A DNA stretch of 64,000 nt, taken from NCBI RefSeq assembly GCF_900089605.1, contig NZ_LT594324.1:2108001-2172000 (forward strand), written 5' to 3'. The notes under the pieces are model-generated. The model was not told where the DNA came from. It saw only the letters and a program-made list of their open reading frames with translations, and did not search any database. The DNA comes from Micromonospora narathiwatensis (lineage in GTDB: Bacteria; Actinomycetota; Actinomycetes; Mycobacteriales; Micromonosporaceae). The number at the start of each line of letters is the position of its first letter. Positions within the stretch are counted from its first letter, which is position 1. Below, in pieces: positions 28,759-38,243 of the stretch. The position numbers were made by a program, and so were the translations under genes.

Positions 28759-29695
28759 CGAGGGCTGCCACGATGGTGGCGGTGTTGTGTTCCTCGGCAC
28801 CGAGATAGGTGCCCTGGGGGGTGCCTTCGGGGCCGAGGCTGTCGCCGTAGAGGGCGTCCTCGCCGCCGACCACCCTCACGCCCGCCTGCCGGGCGATCGC
28901 CTCGGCGGCCTTGGGCGGCAGCGAGCTCTCACTGAAGATCGCCTTGGTGCCGGTGGCCCTGATCTTCGCCACCAGGTCGTTGATCTGGGTGGCGGACAGC
29001 TCGGCGCTGGTGTCCAGGCTGGGGATCACCGAGCCGATGAACTGGAGTTGGTAGCGGTCGATGTAGTAGCCGAACGCGTCGTGGTTGGTGACCAGTTTGC
29101 GATCGTCGGCCGGCAGGGCGGCGAACTTGCGCTCGTTCTCCGCGTCGAGCTTGTCGAGCTTCGCCGCGTACGTCTGGAAGTTGGCGCGGTACGCGTCGGC
29201 GTGGCCGGGGTCGGCGGTGACGAGGGCCTTCTCGATGTTCGCTGCCATGATCTTGGCGTTGCGGGGGTTGTGCCAGATGTGCGGGTCGCCGTTCTTCGTC
29301 TCCTCGTCGCCGGGGTCGCCCATGCGCAGGGTCACGCCCTGGGAGGTGTCGACGACGGTGCCCTTGAAGCCGGCCGAGGAGATGGTGTCGTCGAGCCATT
29401 CCTCCAGTCCGACGCCGTTCTTGACGACGAGCTTGGCGGCCCCGATGGCCTGGATGTCGGCGGGGGTGGGCTCGTAGTCGTGGGGGTCGACGTTCGGCTT
29501 GATGATCTGGGTGACGCTGACGGCGTCGCCGCCGACGTTGCGCGTGAAGTCGGCGACCTCGGGCGTCGTGGCGACCACGCTGATCGTGCCGCTCTTCGTC
29601 GCGGTCGCGGTGTCGGTGTCGGAACCGCAGCCGGCGGTGGCGCCGATCGTCGCCATCGCCAGGACGGTGCCGAGCATACGGATGGATAGGGTCAC
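28751..29695 (-). CDS. zinc/manganese-binding lipoprotein of the ABC transporter (cluster A-I receptor)
   Basis: This 314-residue protein has a lipoprotein signal with lipobox ATAGCG. Metal ligands expected for the family are visible: His in VDPHDYEP, His in GDPHIWHNP, His in TNHDAFGYYI and Glu/Asp in IFSESSLPP and YGDSLGP. It lacks the long His-rich loop of many zinc receptors, so zinc versus manganese cannot be settled from sequence. Context favours zinc. GTG 29695 has AGGAG seven bases upstream. It leads the four-gene operon. Confidence 0.9.
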   Translation of the reverse strand: MTLSIRMLGTVLAMATIGATAGCGSDTDTATATKSGTISVVATTPEVADFTRNVGGDAVSVTQIIKPNVDPHDYEPTPADIQAIGAAKLVVKNGVGLEEWLDDTISSAGFKGTVVDTSQGVTLRMGDPGDEETKNGDPHIWHNPRNAKIMAANIEKALVTADPGHADAYRANFQTYAAKLDKLDAENERKFAALPADDRKLVTNHDAFGYYIDRYQLQFIGSVIPSLDTSAELSATQINDLVAKIRATGTKAIFSESSLPPKAAEAIARQAGVRVVGGEDALYGDSLGPEGTPQGTYLGAEEHNTATIVAALGG

Positions 29696-29802
29696 AACCG
29701 CTCCTTGCTCATCGGATGAGCGAAACGGTAGTCATTTGCAATAAGCGCGTCTAGCTGTCGGGTGCGCATATCAGCACCCGTGCAACCCTCAGGCGCGGTC
29801 GG

Positions 29803-30486
29803 TCAGCCGGCCGATCTGCCGACACAACCTCGGCAGATGAGCGCGGAGAGGACCACGGACGCCGCCGGTATCAGGGCGGCGAGGTTGTGCCAAGCGGTGT
29901 AGGCGGCGGCGGTGGCGAACGCGGCGGCGGGATACGCGACGACGACGAGGCCCCGCGCTGTCTGCCCGTCCGGGCGTCCGCCGCCGCCTCGGCGGCGCAG
30001 CAGTTCGCCGATGCCCATGCTGAGCCCGGTCCAGGTGCCCGTGATGTAGGTGGTGGCGACGCCGGGTAGGCGCAGCCGGGCGGCGATGACGCTCTGCATC
30101 CCCATGGCGGTGGCGGCGAGGGCGACGAGCCCGTACCGCGGCGCACCGGTCGGACGGCCGGTCAGCAGGTTCCACCACACCGCCGCGGCCAGCAGCAGAC
30201 CCACCTCGACCAGAAGCGCCGCACGGATGTGGTGCGGCCTCGGCTTGTCCGGTACGGCGGCGCCGAGGGCCACCGCGGCCAGGACGTACGCGCCCAGCGC
30301 GGTCGCGGATCGACTGAGGGCGGGCCAGTCACCGGTGGCGGCGCCGAGGCCGAGCAGGACGGTGTTGCCGGTCATGTTCGCGGGGAAGACCTGGCCGAGG
30401 CCGAGGAAGCTCAGCGCGTCGGTGCCGGCCGCGGTGACGGTGAGCGTGCTGATGAGAAGCCCCTCCCGGCCCCGGCCTTCCCTCAT
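29803..30486 (-). CDS. YoaK/DUF1275-family membrane protein
   Basis: This 227-residue protein has 6-7 hydrophobic segments. The GTDALSFLGLGQVFPANMTG-type opening and the later LPGVATTYITGTWTGLSMGI are the two conserved blocks of DUF1275. The family is widespread in bacteria and its function is not known. It is transcribed on its own between the metal transporter promoter and a small membrane peptide gene. Confidence 0.85.
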   Translation of the reverse strand: MREGRGREGLLISTLTVTAAGTDALSFLGLGQVFPANMTGNTVLLGLGAATGDWPALSRSATALGAYVLAAVALGAAVPDKPRPHHIRAALLVEVGLLLAAAVWWNLLTGRPTGAPRYGLVALAATAMGMQSVIAARLRLPGVATTYITGTWTGLSMGIGELLRRRGGGGRPDGQTARGLVVVAYPAAAFATAAAYTAWHNLAALIPAASVVLSALICRGCVGRSAG

Positions 30487-30541
30487 GCCCGGTCGTCGTC
30501 GGCGCGGTCGCGCGGTCGGCGCGTACGCCGCTCCGGTCTTC

Positions 30542-30760
30542 TCATGATCCGCGGTGTCCCCGCCGGCGGGTGACGGCGGCGGCCGCTGCGATGGCGAGCA
30601 GCGCCGCCGTGGCGACGTCCGCGCCGGCGTGCCGGGCCGGGACGTCGACGCCCTGCTCCGCCGGTCTGCCTCCTGGATCCTGCGGGCCGCCGCGGACAGT
30701 CAAGCCGCAGCACCCGGGCTCGGTGCCGAGGCGCGGGCTGGGGCGGTGGGTCCGCGCCAT
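30542..30760 (-). CDS. possible small protein with C-terminal membrane segment
   Basis: This 72-residue frame starts at ATG 30760 with GGGGATCGAGC upstream. It has a hydrophilic N-terminus with a CCG motif and a C-terminal hydrophobic helix (ATAALLAIAAAAAVTRRR) with a positive tail, like a single-pass anchor. No family is recognised and the signal is short, so this is tentative. Confidence 0.35.
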   Translation of the reverse strand: MARTHRPSPRLGTEPGCCGLTVRGGPQDPGGRPAEQGVDVPARHAGADVATAALLAIAAAAAVTRRRGHRGS

Positions 30761-30982
30761 GCTCGATCCCCTTCCGGGCATGCTGCGACCGATCCGGCGA
30801 GCGGTCATCCCGGTCTAGCCCGTCGCGCCGGGCTGCCGTAAGTGCGTGCCGTCGGTAGCGGCCGGCGGCACTCACCGGACCGGGCGGGGCCCCCGGAGCC
30901 GAGGTCGGCATGCCGGCGGTGCTGGTCGGGCCGGTGCGCGCCGAAGCCGGCGAGGCCCGGCCGGCGGTGCCGAGAGCGGGGT

Positions 30983-32626
30983 TCAGCCGTGACAGCGCGG
31001 TGTCTCGTACCCGGCCGGTCCGGGCGGGATGAGCGAGAGCCGTAACGGCGGAGCCTGCCAGGCGACCGCCGCGGCCCGCAGTAGCCGGTACAGCCACGCG
31101 CCCGTCGTCCGCGGCCTCTCACCATGGAGGAACGCGACGAGTTCCCGCTGCACCCGGCTACGGTCGAAGTCGTCCCCGTGCACGGCGACCACCAGAACGA
31201 AGGGCACGCCCAACGGATTGCCCGGTCGATCGGCGAGGGCATCGCTCAGCGTTACGAACGCCATCATGCGTACCCCCGGGACCGGACAGAACATCTGATC
31301 GCGGTAGCGCTGCGGGTTGCCCAGGAGTGAGTGGATGAGCGGTTCGTCGGTGCTGATCGGCAGGCCGCTGGACCACCTGGCCACCGCCAGGATCGCCCGT
31401 AGCTGCGCGCCCGCGGCCAGTCCCCAGCCGTGACCGGCGCCGGACGGCGGGAAGGTGGCCGCGGCGGCGTTGGGTACTGGGCTGAGCAGGATGACCGCGA
31501 CCACAGCCGGGTGCGGACGAGTTGCCAGGTAGGTGCGGGCGACGAGGGTTCCCTCACTCTCCGCGAGCAGGGCCACCGGCTTGCCGGTGCGGGTGTGCAA
31601 CTCGGCGACCTGGGCGTCGAGCAGTCTCGCGCTCACTTCCAGCGACTGCTGGGTCTGCCGTGCCCGATACGGCAGCGGACGCCCGCTGGGGTCTAGGCCG
31701 GCGTAGGAGAACATTTCGAACGGGATGCTGTCGGCGGTCTGCGGAGTGCCGCCCGTTGGCGTTCCGTCGCCGACCGAGTCGTAGCCGCCCACGAAGATGA
31801 GTGCCTGCGGCGGTCTGCCGCCGGGGCCGGCGGCCAGCGGGGGTGGCGGCTGCTCGGCCTCCTGGACAGCGGCCCTGGACAGGAAGCCGGCGGGGGCGAT
31901 GCCGAGCAGCAGCCCGACGGCGACCAGCGGGGCCACCGGGACCCGGACCAGCCGGATGCGGGCCGCCAGCACCGCCGCGAGCAGACGCCGCCAGAGCCAG
32001 CCGTTCACGGCGCCGGCGCCGGCGGCCAGCACGATGGGCAACGGGCCCGGCGCGGCGGACAGGAGCACGGAGGCAACGGTCAGGACCAGGAAGGACACCA
32101 CGGCCCAGAGCGCGGCTGCCGGCGGCGGCAGCCCCCGCCACCAGTCCGGCACCAGGCCGGCCCGCTGCACGACGAGGACGAGTACGAACACCACACCGAC
32201 GTCGGCGACGAAGAGCCAGGAGAGCGAGGTCGCGCTGAGTGCCACCGAGAGCGCGGCCCAGGGCAGCAGGAAAACGGTCAGGGCGGCGGTGCCGGTGACG
32301 CCGGTGAGCAGTGCCCGGCCCACCGCGGGTCGCCGTGCCGCCTCTGACGGCCAGGCGACCAGCACGACGGCGGCGATCCACACCCCGCGTGCCACCACCG
32401 TGGCGATCAGTTCCGCCGCGAACCGCGGCCACGAGTCGTGATAGACGGAGACCCATCGCAGGTCGTGAAAGATCGCGAAGGGAGTCGGCGCGCTCGCCTG
32501 GGGAGCCAGCCCCACCGCGGACCGGAGGCCGAAGCGGGTCGCCAGCACCGCCTCCAGCACCGGCGGAAGCGTTGTCAGGGCCAGGAGTGCCGGCAGGCGT
32601 ACGGATGCCGATCGCAGCACGACCAC
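30983..32626 (-). CDS. membrane protein with C-terminal alpha/beta-hydrolase-like domain
   Basis: This 547-residue protein has about seven membrane segments in residues 10-260. An outside or cytosolic domain follows that begins QALIFVGGYDSVGDG and carries a nucleophile-elbow-like LLAESEGTLVA (A-x-S-x-G), followed by VILLSPVPN and a late VVAVHGDDF. This is the order of an alpha/beta hydrolase with Ser in a degenerate GxSxG. I do not recognise a named family; a lipase-like role at the membrane is a guess. It is divergent from a DMT transporter gene. Confidence 0.7.
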   Translation of the reverse strand: MVVLRSASVRLPALLALTTLPPVLEAVLATRFGLRSAVGLAPQASAPTPFAIFHDLRWVSVYHDSWPRFAAELIATVVARGVWIAAVVLVAWPSEAARRPAVGRALLTGVTGTAALTVFLLPWAALSVALSATSLSWLFVADVGVVFVLVLVVQRAGLVPDWWRGLPPPAAALWAVVSFLVLTVASVLLSAAPGPLPIVLAAGAGAVNGWLWRRLLAAVLAARIRLVRVPVAPLVAVGLLLGIAPAGFLSRAAVQEAEQPPPPLAAGPGGRPPQALIFVGGYDSVGDGTPTGGTPQTADSIPFEMFSYAGLDPSGRPLPYRARQTQQSLEVSARLLDAQVAELHTRTGKPVALLAESEGTLVARTYLATRPHPAVVAVILLSPVPNAAAATFPPSGAGHGWGLAAGAQLRAILAVARWSSGLPISTDEPLIHSLLGNPQRYRDQMFCPVPGVRMMAFVTLSDALADRPGNPLGVPFVLVVAVHGDDFDRSRVQRELVAFLHGERPRTTGAWLYRLLRAAAVAWQAPPLRLSLIPPGPAGYETPRCHG

Positions 32627-32694
32627 CGCGCCGACCTCCTGCTCGCCAGGCGTGCCGCCACCCGGCGACCGGGCCGCTCAGGTGCGGATGGAAC

Positions 32695-32704
32695 ATAATA
32701 TTAT
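32695..32704. promoter_or_regulatory. AT palindrome likely serving as a -10 element between divergent genes
   Basis: ATAATATTAT is a ten-base palindrome in an otherwise GC-rich 134-base gap. It contains TATTAT/ATAATA in both directions, 57 bases before the DMT gene and 69 before the membrane hydrolase gene. Confidence 0.4.
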
Positions 32705-32760
32705 CGGCCGTCTCCGCCCATCTCCGGTACTTTGGGGCGTACGGGACTCCGGGTGAGCGG

Positions 32761-33720
32761 ATGACGGGCGGGGGAGGGGTCGTGGTGTCCATGCCCGCCG
32801 TCGTCATGGTGAGCGGCGCGGCACAGCTGACGATCGGCGTACCACTGGCTCTCGCCGCCGCCGCGGCGTTCGGGGCGTCGTCGGTGCTGCAGTTCCGTGC
32901 CTCCAGGCAGGTGCCGCAGGAGCGGGCCGGCCGGCCGCGGCTGCTGGTGCACCTGCTCGGCGTGGCCAGCTGGCGCTGGTCGGTGGTGCTCGCGGCGGTG
33001 GCGTTCGCCTGCCAGGTCGCGGCGTTGAGCCGGACGCCACTGATCCTGGTGCAACCACTGCTGGTGAGCGGGCTGATCTGGTACATCCTGTTGTTCGCCG
33101 CGAGCCGGCACGTTCGGCCCGACCGGCCGCTGCTGGTGCAGGCGGCGTTGTGCCTGCTCGGGCTCAGCGCCTTCCTGCTGATCGCCCGGCCGGCCCCCGG
33201 CCACGGCCGGGGACTCGACTCGTTCTGGCCCGCGGTGTTGCTCCTTGCCGCCGTGGCGACCACCGTCGGGCTCTGCCTGCTGGCGGCGTTGCGACTGGAT
33301 CAACGGTGGCGTCCGCTGCCGTTGGCCCTCGCGGCCGGCATCTGTTACGGCGTGACCGCCGGACTGATCAGCAGCTTGACCCACCTCCACGAGGCCCCGC
33401 TGGCCGTGTTCGGACAATGGCAGACCTACGCCCTCATGGTGCTCGGTCCGTTCGGCGTGCTGTTGAGCCAGAACGCCTACCAGGCCGGCCCGGTAGGGGC
33501 ACCCGCCCTGGCCACCATCACCGTCACCGACCCGTTGGTGGCCATCGCGGTCGGGCTGCTCTGGTTGAACGAGCGGATCGAGAGCGGCGCCTGGTCGTTC
33601 CTGGGTGAGGTGCTCGCCCTGGCGGTCGTGGCCGGCGCGGTCTACCTCCTCGCCCGGCGGGCACCCCACGCCGGCGCCCGGTACGGGGGAAAGGGCCTGC
33701 CAGAAGCCGCCGGCCGGTAG
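32761..33720 (+). CDS. DMT-superfamily (NIPA/EamA-like) transporter
   Basis: This 319-residue protein has about nine to ten hydrophobic segments. VPLALAAAAAFGASSVLQFR near the start and a PLVAIAVGLLWLNERI motif near the end are typical of drug/metabolite transporters; the layout resembles the NIPA-like DMT group of actinobacteria. The substrate is unknown. ATG 32761 is the first start after the divergent promoter; ATG 32791 would still leave the first helix intact. Confidence 0.8.
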   Translation: MTGGGGVVVSMPAVVMVSGAAQLTIGVPLALAAAAAFGASSVLQFRASRQVPQERAGRPRLLVHLLGVASWRWSVVLAAVAFACQVAALSRTPLILVQPLLVSGLIWYILLFAASRHVRPDRPLLVQAALCLLGLSAFLLIARPAPGHGRGLDSFWPAVLLLAAVATTVGLCLLAALRLDQRWRPLPLALAAGICYGVTAGLISSLTHLHEAPLAVFGQWQTYALMVLGPFGVLLSQNAYQAGPVGAPALATITVTDPLVAIAVGLLWLNERIESGAWSFLGEVLALAVVAGAVYLLARRAPHAGARYGGKGLPEAAGR

Positions 33721-33808
33721 CGAACGCCACGAGCACGTCGGTAGACCGTCGCGCCAGGCAGCGTGCACGTCGCGTATCCGGGCGCGGATTCCAGATCCAC
33801 CGGCCGGC

Positions 33809-33827
33809 GGGGCGGGGCGGGGCGGGG
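33809..33827 (+). repeat. (GGGGC)4 G-quadruplex motif in the leader of the phosphoesterase gene
   Basis: Four runs of four G separated by single C bases lie on the coding strand, 20 bases before the GTG start. Such a sequence can fold into a very stable quadruplex in DNA or RNA, and it overlaps where a ribosome site would be. Confidence 0.7.
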
Positions 33828-33846
33828 CGGCCGGCATACTCGTGCC

Positions 33847-35430
33847 GTGACGTTGCTCTGCGAACCGTACCTGCTCGACCCGCAGCCCGACGGCATCCAC
33901 GTGCTGTGGCACACCGAGCAGGTCGGCCGGTGCCAGGTCGTGCTGGTCGGCGTGGACGTGCCACGGTTGACCGAGCAGCAGGCGTACGCCGCCGCGACCG
34001 GCCCCGCCGAATCGGGTGACGGGTGGCGGCGGTTCGCCGCCGAGACCCGGCCCCTGTCGCGGATGCGCGAGGACGCCGAATCGTCGGTGCCGGGCCGGAC
34101 GTACGCCGGGGTGACCCCGCGCCGGGTGTACCGGCACCTGGCCAGGGTCGGCGGACTGCCGGCCGGGCGCACGCCGTACCGGGTCGTGTCGGTCGACGAC
34201 GGCGGGCACGCCACCGTCACGGCCACCTACAGCCTGGCCCCGGCGGTGTCGCCAGGCCGGCCGGTCCGACTGCTGTTGACCAGCGACCACCAGCTCATGC
34301 CGATGGTTCCCGCGAACCTGGCCACGGTCGGCGAGACGGCGGGCACCGCCCTCGACGGCGTGCTGATGGCCGGTGACATGGTCAACGTGCCGGACCGGGC
34401 CAGCGACTGGTTCGACAGCACCCGCCGGCCGGCGTTCTTCGCCAGCTTCGCCGGCCGAGCGGCCGGCCGCTGGCCGGGCGCGTCGATCCTGCCGAACACC
34501 CCGCTCTATCCGGCCATCGGCAACCACGAGGTCATGGGGCGCTGGTCGGCGACCGGGTCGCTGGAGGAGCAGTTCAACGACCCCCAGCCCGGCGACTGGG
34601 ACGTCACCACCTACGCGGAGCTCTTTCCGGTGCCGCGCAGCGACGCGGGCGGCCCGCGCTGGTGGTCGCGGACGATCGGCGACGTCCACCTGATCAGCCT
34701 CTTCGCCACGGCCGTCTGGCGTTCACCGAAGCTGACCGGGCGGGGCAAGTTCCAGGAGGCCGCCGAGGACGTCGACCATCCGCGCCGGTGGGGGAACGGC
34801 CAGTTCATCTTCGAACCGGTCGCCCGCGGCTCGGCGCAGTACCGCTGGCTGGTGAACGAGCTGGCCTCGCCCGCGGCACGGGCCGCCCGGTACCGGGTGG
34901 TGATGTTCCACCACCCGAGCCACGGGCTCGGTCACCACTCCGCACCGCCGTTCACCGACCCGGTGCCGACCGTACGGCCGGGTGGGATCTCCTACCACTA
35001 TCCGCTCGCCGACGACCACATCCTGCGCGACGTCGAGCCGCTGCTCGACGAGGCACGGGTCCACCTGGTCCTCAACGGACACTCACACCTGTGGAACCGC
35101 TTCCGCAACGCCGCCGGGGTGCACTGGCTGGAGACCTCCAACGTCGGCAACAGCTACGGCGCCTACGACGTCACGTCCGGTCGGTCGCGAGGGCTGCCGG
35201 ACGGGTACGTCCAGCACGGCGACCCGGGTGGGTTGGCCCCCATCGTCCCCACCGTCGCGCCCCTGGCCGGCCCCGACGGCACCGCCCTGCCGTACGTGGC
35301 CAGCAACGAGATCACCGTCTTCACGTTGCTGGACACCGCCGACGGGCTGGTCCGCTCGTATCGCTTCGACACCGTCGAACCGAACGCCACGGCGGTGCTC
35401 TTCGACGAGTTCCCTCTCGACGGGGCGTAG
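33847..35430 (+). CDS. calcineurin-like metallophosphoesterase
   Basis: This 527-residue protein has a purple-acid-phosphatase-like layout: an N-terminal beta domain (residues about 1-140) and a metallophosphoesterase core at about 145-430. Metal-binding blocks appear in order: LLLTSDHQL, VLMAGDMVN, AIGNHEVM, VVMFHHPSHG and VLNGHSHLWNR. There is no signal peptide, so it is probably cytosolic or exported by another route. The natural substrate is unknown. The GTG start lacks a classic ribosome site; a G-rich repeat occupies that position. Confidence 0.85.
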   Translation: MTLLCEPYLLDPQPDGIHVLWHTEQVGRCQVVLVGVDVPRLTEQQAYAAATGPAESGDGWRRFAAETRPLSRMREDAESSVPGRTYAGVTPRRVYRHLARVGGLPAGRTPYRVVSVDDGGHATVTATYSLAPAVSPGRPVRLLLTSDHQLMPMVPANLATVGETAGTALDGVLMAGDMVNVPDRASDWFDSTRRPAFFASFAGRAAGRWPGASILPNTPLYPAIGNHEVMGRWSATGSLEEQFNDPQPGDWDVTTYAELFPVPRSDAGGPRWWSRTIGDVHLISLFATAVWRSPKLTGRGKFQEAAEDVDHPRRWGNGQFIFEPVARGSAQYRWLVNELASPAARAARYRVVMFHHPSHGLGHHSAPPFTDPVPTVRPGGISYHYPLADDHILRDVEPLLDEARVHLVLNGHSHLWNRFRNAAGVHWLETSNVGNSYGAYDVTSGRSRGLPDGYVQHGDPGGLAPIVPTVAPLAGPDGTALPYVASNEITVFTLLDTADGLVRSYRFDTVEPNATAVLFDEFPLDGA

Positions 35431-35528
35431 CCGTCGGCCGTGCCCGCCCGGTTTGGTCATCCGGTCGAATTGCGGCATCAAGCCCCTAAGGTGGGGAATA
35501 ATTCCAGCCGGAGCGGGAAGGCCCCGGC

Positions 35529-36695
35529 ATGGCCATTCCGGGCGGTCGTGGCAGGGAGCCGGGCCACTTCGCCGGACGCTTCGGCCAGGCGAGGGTGCAG
35601 TCGGCCGTACGGCGTTTTCTGGCCACCCGGCAGCTGACCGCCATCGCGCTGCTCTCCGCCCAGGGCGGGCTCGCCACCGCCGCCGCGTGGATCGTCGCCT
35701 CTGACTTCCTCGGCCAGGACGCGCCGGTCTTCGCTCCGGTGGCCGCTCTCGCCACGATCGCCTCGGCCACCGGGCAACGCGCCAGGCAGACGGTGGAGTT
35801 GCTCATCGGCGTGGGGTTGGGCATCACGGTGGCCGACGCCCTGCTCTATCTCGTGGGCAGCGGGGCGTGGCAGATCGCCTTGGTCGTCTCGGCCTCCATC
35901 GCGCTCGGCCTGTTGGTCGCCGGGCGCAGTGGCGCTCTGGTCAGTCAGGCCGGCGCCACCGCCACCCTGTTCGCCACGCTCGCCGGGAACCAGCGCAGTC
36001 TCGAGCTACCCCGGATCATCGACGCCGCCGTGGGTGCGTCGATCGGCTTCCTCGCCGTGGCGCTGTTGCGGCCTGTCGACCCGTTACGGGCCGTCGACCG
36101 GGCCGCCAAGCCGTTCTTCACCGACCTGGCCGCCGCCATTCACACCACCGCCCGGGCCCTCGCCACCGGCGATCGGAACCTGGCAGTACGGGCTCTGGAC
36201 AGCCTCGACAAGATCGACATGGATACCGTGCGACTCAACGAAGCGCTGCAAGCCGCCGAGGAAACCGTCAGCATCGCCCCGTGGTGGCGCCACCGGCGCC
36301 GCCGTTACCAGCAGTATCGGGCGGCCGTCGACCAACTCGGCGCCTTCACCACCGACATCCGGGTCATGGCCCGCCGCGTTGCCACCCTGCTCGAATACCA
36401 GGAACCCGTCCCGCCCCCACTGCACCAGGCCATCGACACCCTCGGCGACGCCCTGGCCCATCTCCACCGGGACTGCACCACCGCCCGAGCATCGGGACGC
36501 ACGCGCCAGGCGGTTCTTGACGCCGCGCGCCTGGCCGGACATGCCAGCAGACACCAGACCTGCACCTTCGGCGAGACCGTCATGCTGCAGATCCGCAGCG
36601 CCGCCAGCGACCTGCTGCGCGCCACCGACGTCACCCCCCAGGAGGCCAACCATCTGGTCCGCGACGCGGCCACCAAGCCCGACGACGCCCGATAA
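35529..36695 (+). CDS. FUSC/aromatic acid exporter-like membrane protein
   Basis: This 388-residue protein has about six membrane segments in residues 35-180 (APVFAPVAALATIASATGQR is the FUSC signature region). A cytosolic helical domain of about 200 residues follows. This is the half-size arrangement of the FUSC/ArAE family, which exports aromatic acids or related compounds. ATG 35529 follows GGAGCGGGAAGG. It is a single-gene unit. Confidence 0.82.
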   Translation: MAIPGGRGREPGHFAGRFGQARVQSAVRRFLATRQLTAIALLSAQGGLATAAAWIVASDFLGQDAPVFAPVAALATIASATGQRARQTVELLIGVGLGITVADALLYLVGSGAWQIALVVSASIALGLLVAGRSGALVSQAGATATLFATLAGNQRSLELPRIIDAAVGASIGFLAVALLRPVDPLRAVDRAAKPFFTDLAAAIHTTARALATGDRNLAVRALDSLDKIDMDTVRLNEALQAAEETVSIAPWWRHRRRRYQQYRAAVDQLGAFTTDIRVMARRVATLLEYQEPVPPPLHQAIDTLGDALAHLHRDCTTARASGRTRQAVLDAARLAGHASRHQTCTFGETVMLQIRSAASDLLRATDVTPQEANHLVRDAATKPDDAR

Positions 36696-36925
36696 CCGGG
36701 CCGAGACCCTGGCGCGGCGAGACGCGGCAGGCTTCTCCCCGCCGATTTGACAGTGTCGCCAACGAGCCGACCGGGACGACAACGCCGCGCTCGCCAGCGT
36801 GCGCAGCGTCCGACGCCGCGCCAAGGTCCTGAGCGAGGTGAGGTCGGCCGGCTCCGCCACCACGGGTCTGAGATTCCGTCAGCACAGCATCGTGGGCACC
36901 GGCGGTCGCGGTACGTTGCACAGTC

Positions 36926-37636
36926 ATGGCCACGATCGCGGACGTCCGTCACGAACTCGCCAGCCTCGCGGACCCCCGCCGGGCGGAGGGAGTGAGCCGG
37001 TTCCTGCAGATGACGCCAGGCGGGTACGGCGAGGGCGACCGGGCCATCGGCGTTCCCGTGCCGGACCAGCGCAGGGTTGCCGGCCGGTACTGGCGCGACC
37101 TCTCCCTGGCCGAAACGACGACCCTGCTGACGAGCGGCGTGCACGAGGAGCGACTGACGTCGCTGTTCATCCTGGTGCGAAAGTTCGTCAAGGGGGACGA
37201 GGCGGAACGGGGCGGGATCTTCGACCTCGTCCTGGCCCACACCGGCCGCATCAACAACTGGGACCTGGTGGACTCGTCCGCGCCGTACATCGTCGGCCCC
37301 TGGCTGATCGACAAGGACCGGGGCGTACTGGATCGGTTGGCCGGTTCGAGCCTGGTGTGGGATCGACGGATCGCCGTCATGGCGACGTTCGCCTTCATCA
37401 AGGCCGGTGACTTCCACTGGACCTTCCGGCTCAGCGAACGGCTCCTGCGCGACCCGCACGACCTTGTCCACAAGGCGGTGGGCTGGATGCTGCGCGAGGT
37501 GGGCAACCGGGACAGAGGGGCGGAGGAGGCGTTCCTGGCCCGCCACTACCGGGTCATGCCCCGGGTGATGCTGCGGTACGCGATCGAGAAGTTCGAACCG
37601 CGGCGACGTGGGGAGTACCTGTCCGGCGCGGTCTAG
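36926..37636 (+). CDS. AlkD-like DNA alkylation repair protein
   Basis: This 236-residue protein is made of HEAT-like helical repeats of the AlkC/AlkD DNA glycosylase superfamily. Typical blocks are GVPVPDQRRVAGRYWRDL, RLTSLFILVRKFVKGDE and NNWDLVDSSAPYIVGPWL, which holds the Trp and Asp used in catalysis by AlkD. It would excise cationic alkylated bases. It overlaps the convergent YcxB-like gene by four bases. Confidence 0.9.
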   Translation: MATIADVRHELASLADPRRAEGVSRFLQMTPGGYGEGDRAIGVPVPDQRRVAGRYWRDLSLAETTTLLTSGVHEERLTSLFILVRKFVKGDEAERGGIFDLVLAHTGRINNWDLVDSSAPYIVGPWLIDKDRGVLDRLAGSSLVWDRRIAVMATFAFIKAGDFHWTFRLSERLLRDPHDLVHKAVGWMLREVGNRDRGAEEAFLARHYRVMPRVMLRYAIEKFEPRRRGEYLSGAV

Positions 37637-38142
37637 ATGGTCGATCCTCGCCGGACGGCGGGCGTCGCGTCGGCGGGCCGCAGGCCGTTGACGAACGCGC
37701 TGAACGTGGCCCGCTGCTCCTCGGTCATCGGGTCCTTCGGGATCGTGATCGCCTGGGTCTTGCCGAACATGACGTACCAGACCTCGGGGGTCTCGATGAC
37801 GCGGCCGAGGCCGCTCCACCGGAACCGCGACTCGGCGAGCGGGTAGGTCAGGGTGAGCCACTCGTCGTCCAGCGTCATGTGGAGCCCGTCCCGGATGACG
37901 TCGGACTGCACACGCATCGACTGGGCCACCGTGATCGGTGGGATCGCGACCACGAACAGCAGGCCGAGGACCAGGGCGGCGTAGGCCAGCGACATCGACG
38001 GCTTCAGCGCCACCAGGGCGAGGCCGAGGACGAACAGCACGCCGCCCAGGACGCGGATGGTCCGCAGTTGCGGACGGAGCACGAACCGGAGGGTACGCCG
38101 TAGCTGCTTCTCGTCGTAGGGGACCGACATGGAGATCTGCAT
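37633..38142 (-). CDS. YcxB-like membrane protein
   Basis: This 169-residue protein has two hydrophobic segments near the N-terminus (TIRVLGGVLFVLGLALVAL, LAYAALVLGLLFVVAIPP). A PH-like YcxB domain follows (YPLAESRFRWSGLGRVIETP, VMFGKTQAITIPKDPMT). YcxB domains are found in many bacteria without an assigned role. It stands alone. Confidence 0.75.
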   Translation of the reverse strand: MQISMSVPYDEKQLRRTLRFVLRPQLRTIRVLGGVLFVLGLALVALKPSMSLAYAALVLGLLFVVAIPPITVAQSMRVQSDVIRDGLHMTLDDEWLTLTYPLAESRFRWSGLGRVIETPEVWYVMFGKTQAITIPKDPMTEEQRATFSAFVNGLRPADATPAVRRGSTI

Positions 38143-38243
38143 CGCCGCATCCTAGGCCCAAGATCCAACGGGCAGGTGCCGCCGGGTGAGGGACGGTCGG
38201 CGCGGTCCCCGACAGCGCTGCGTGGGAGTTCACCGTGCCGGCG

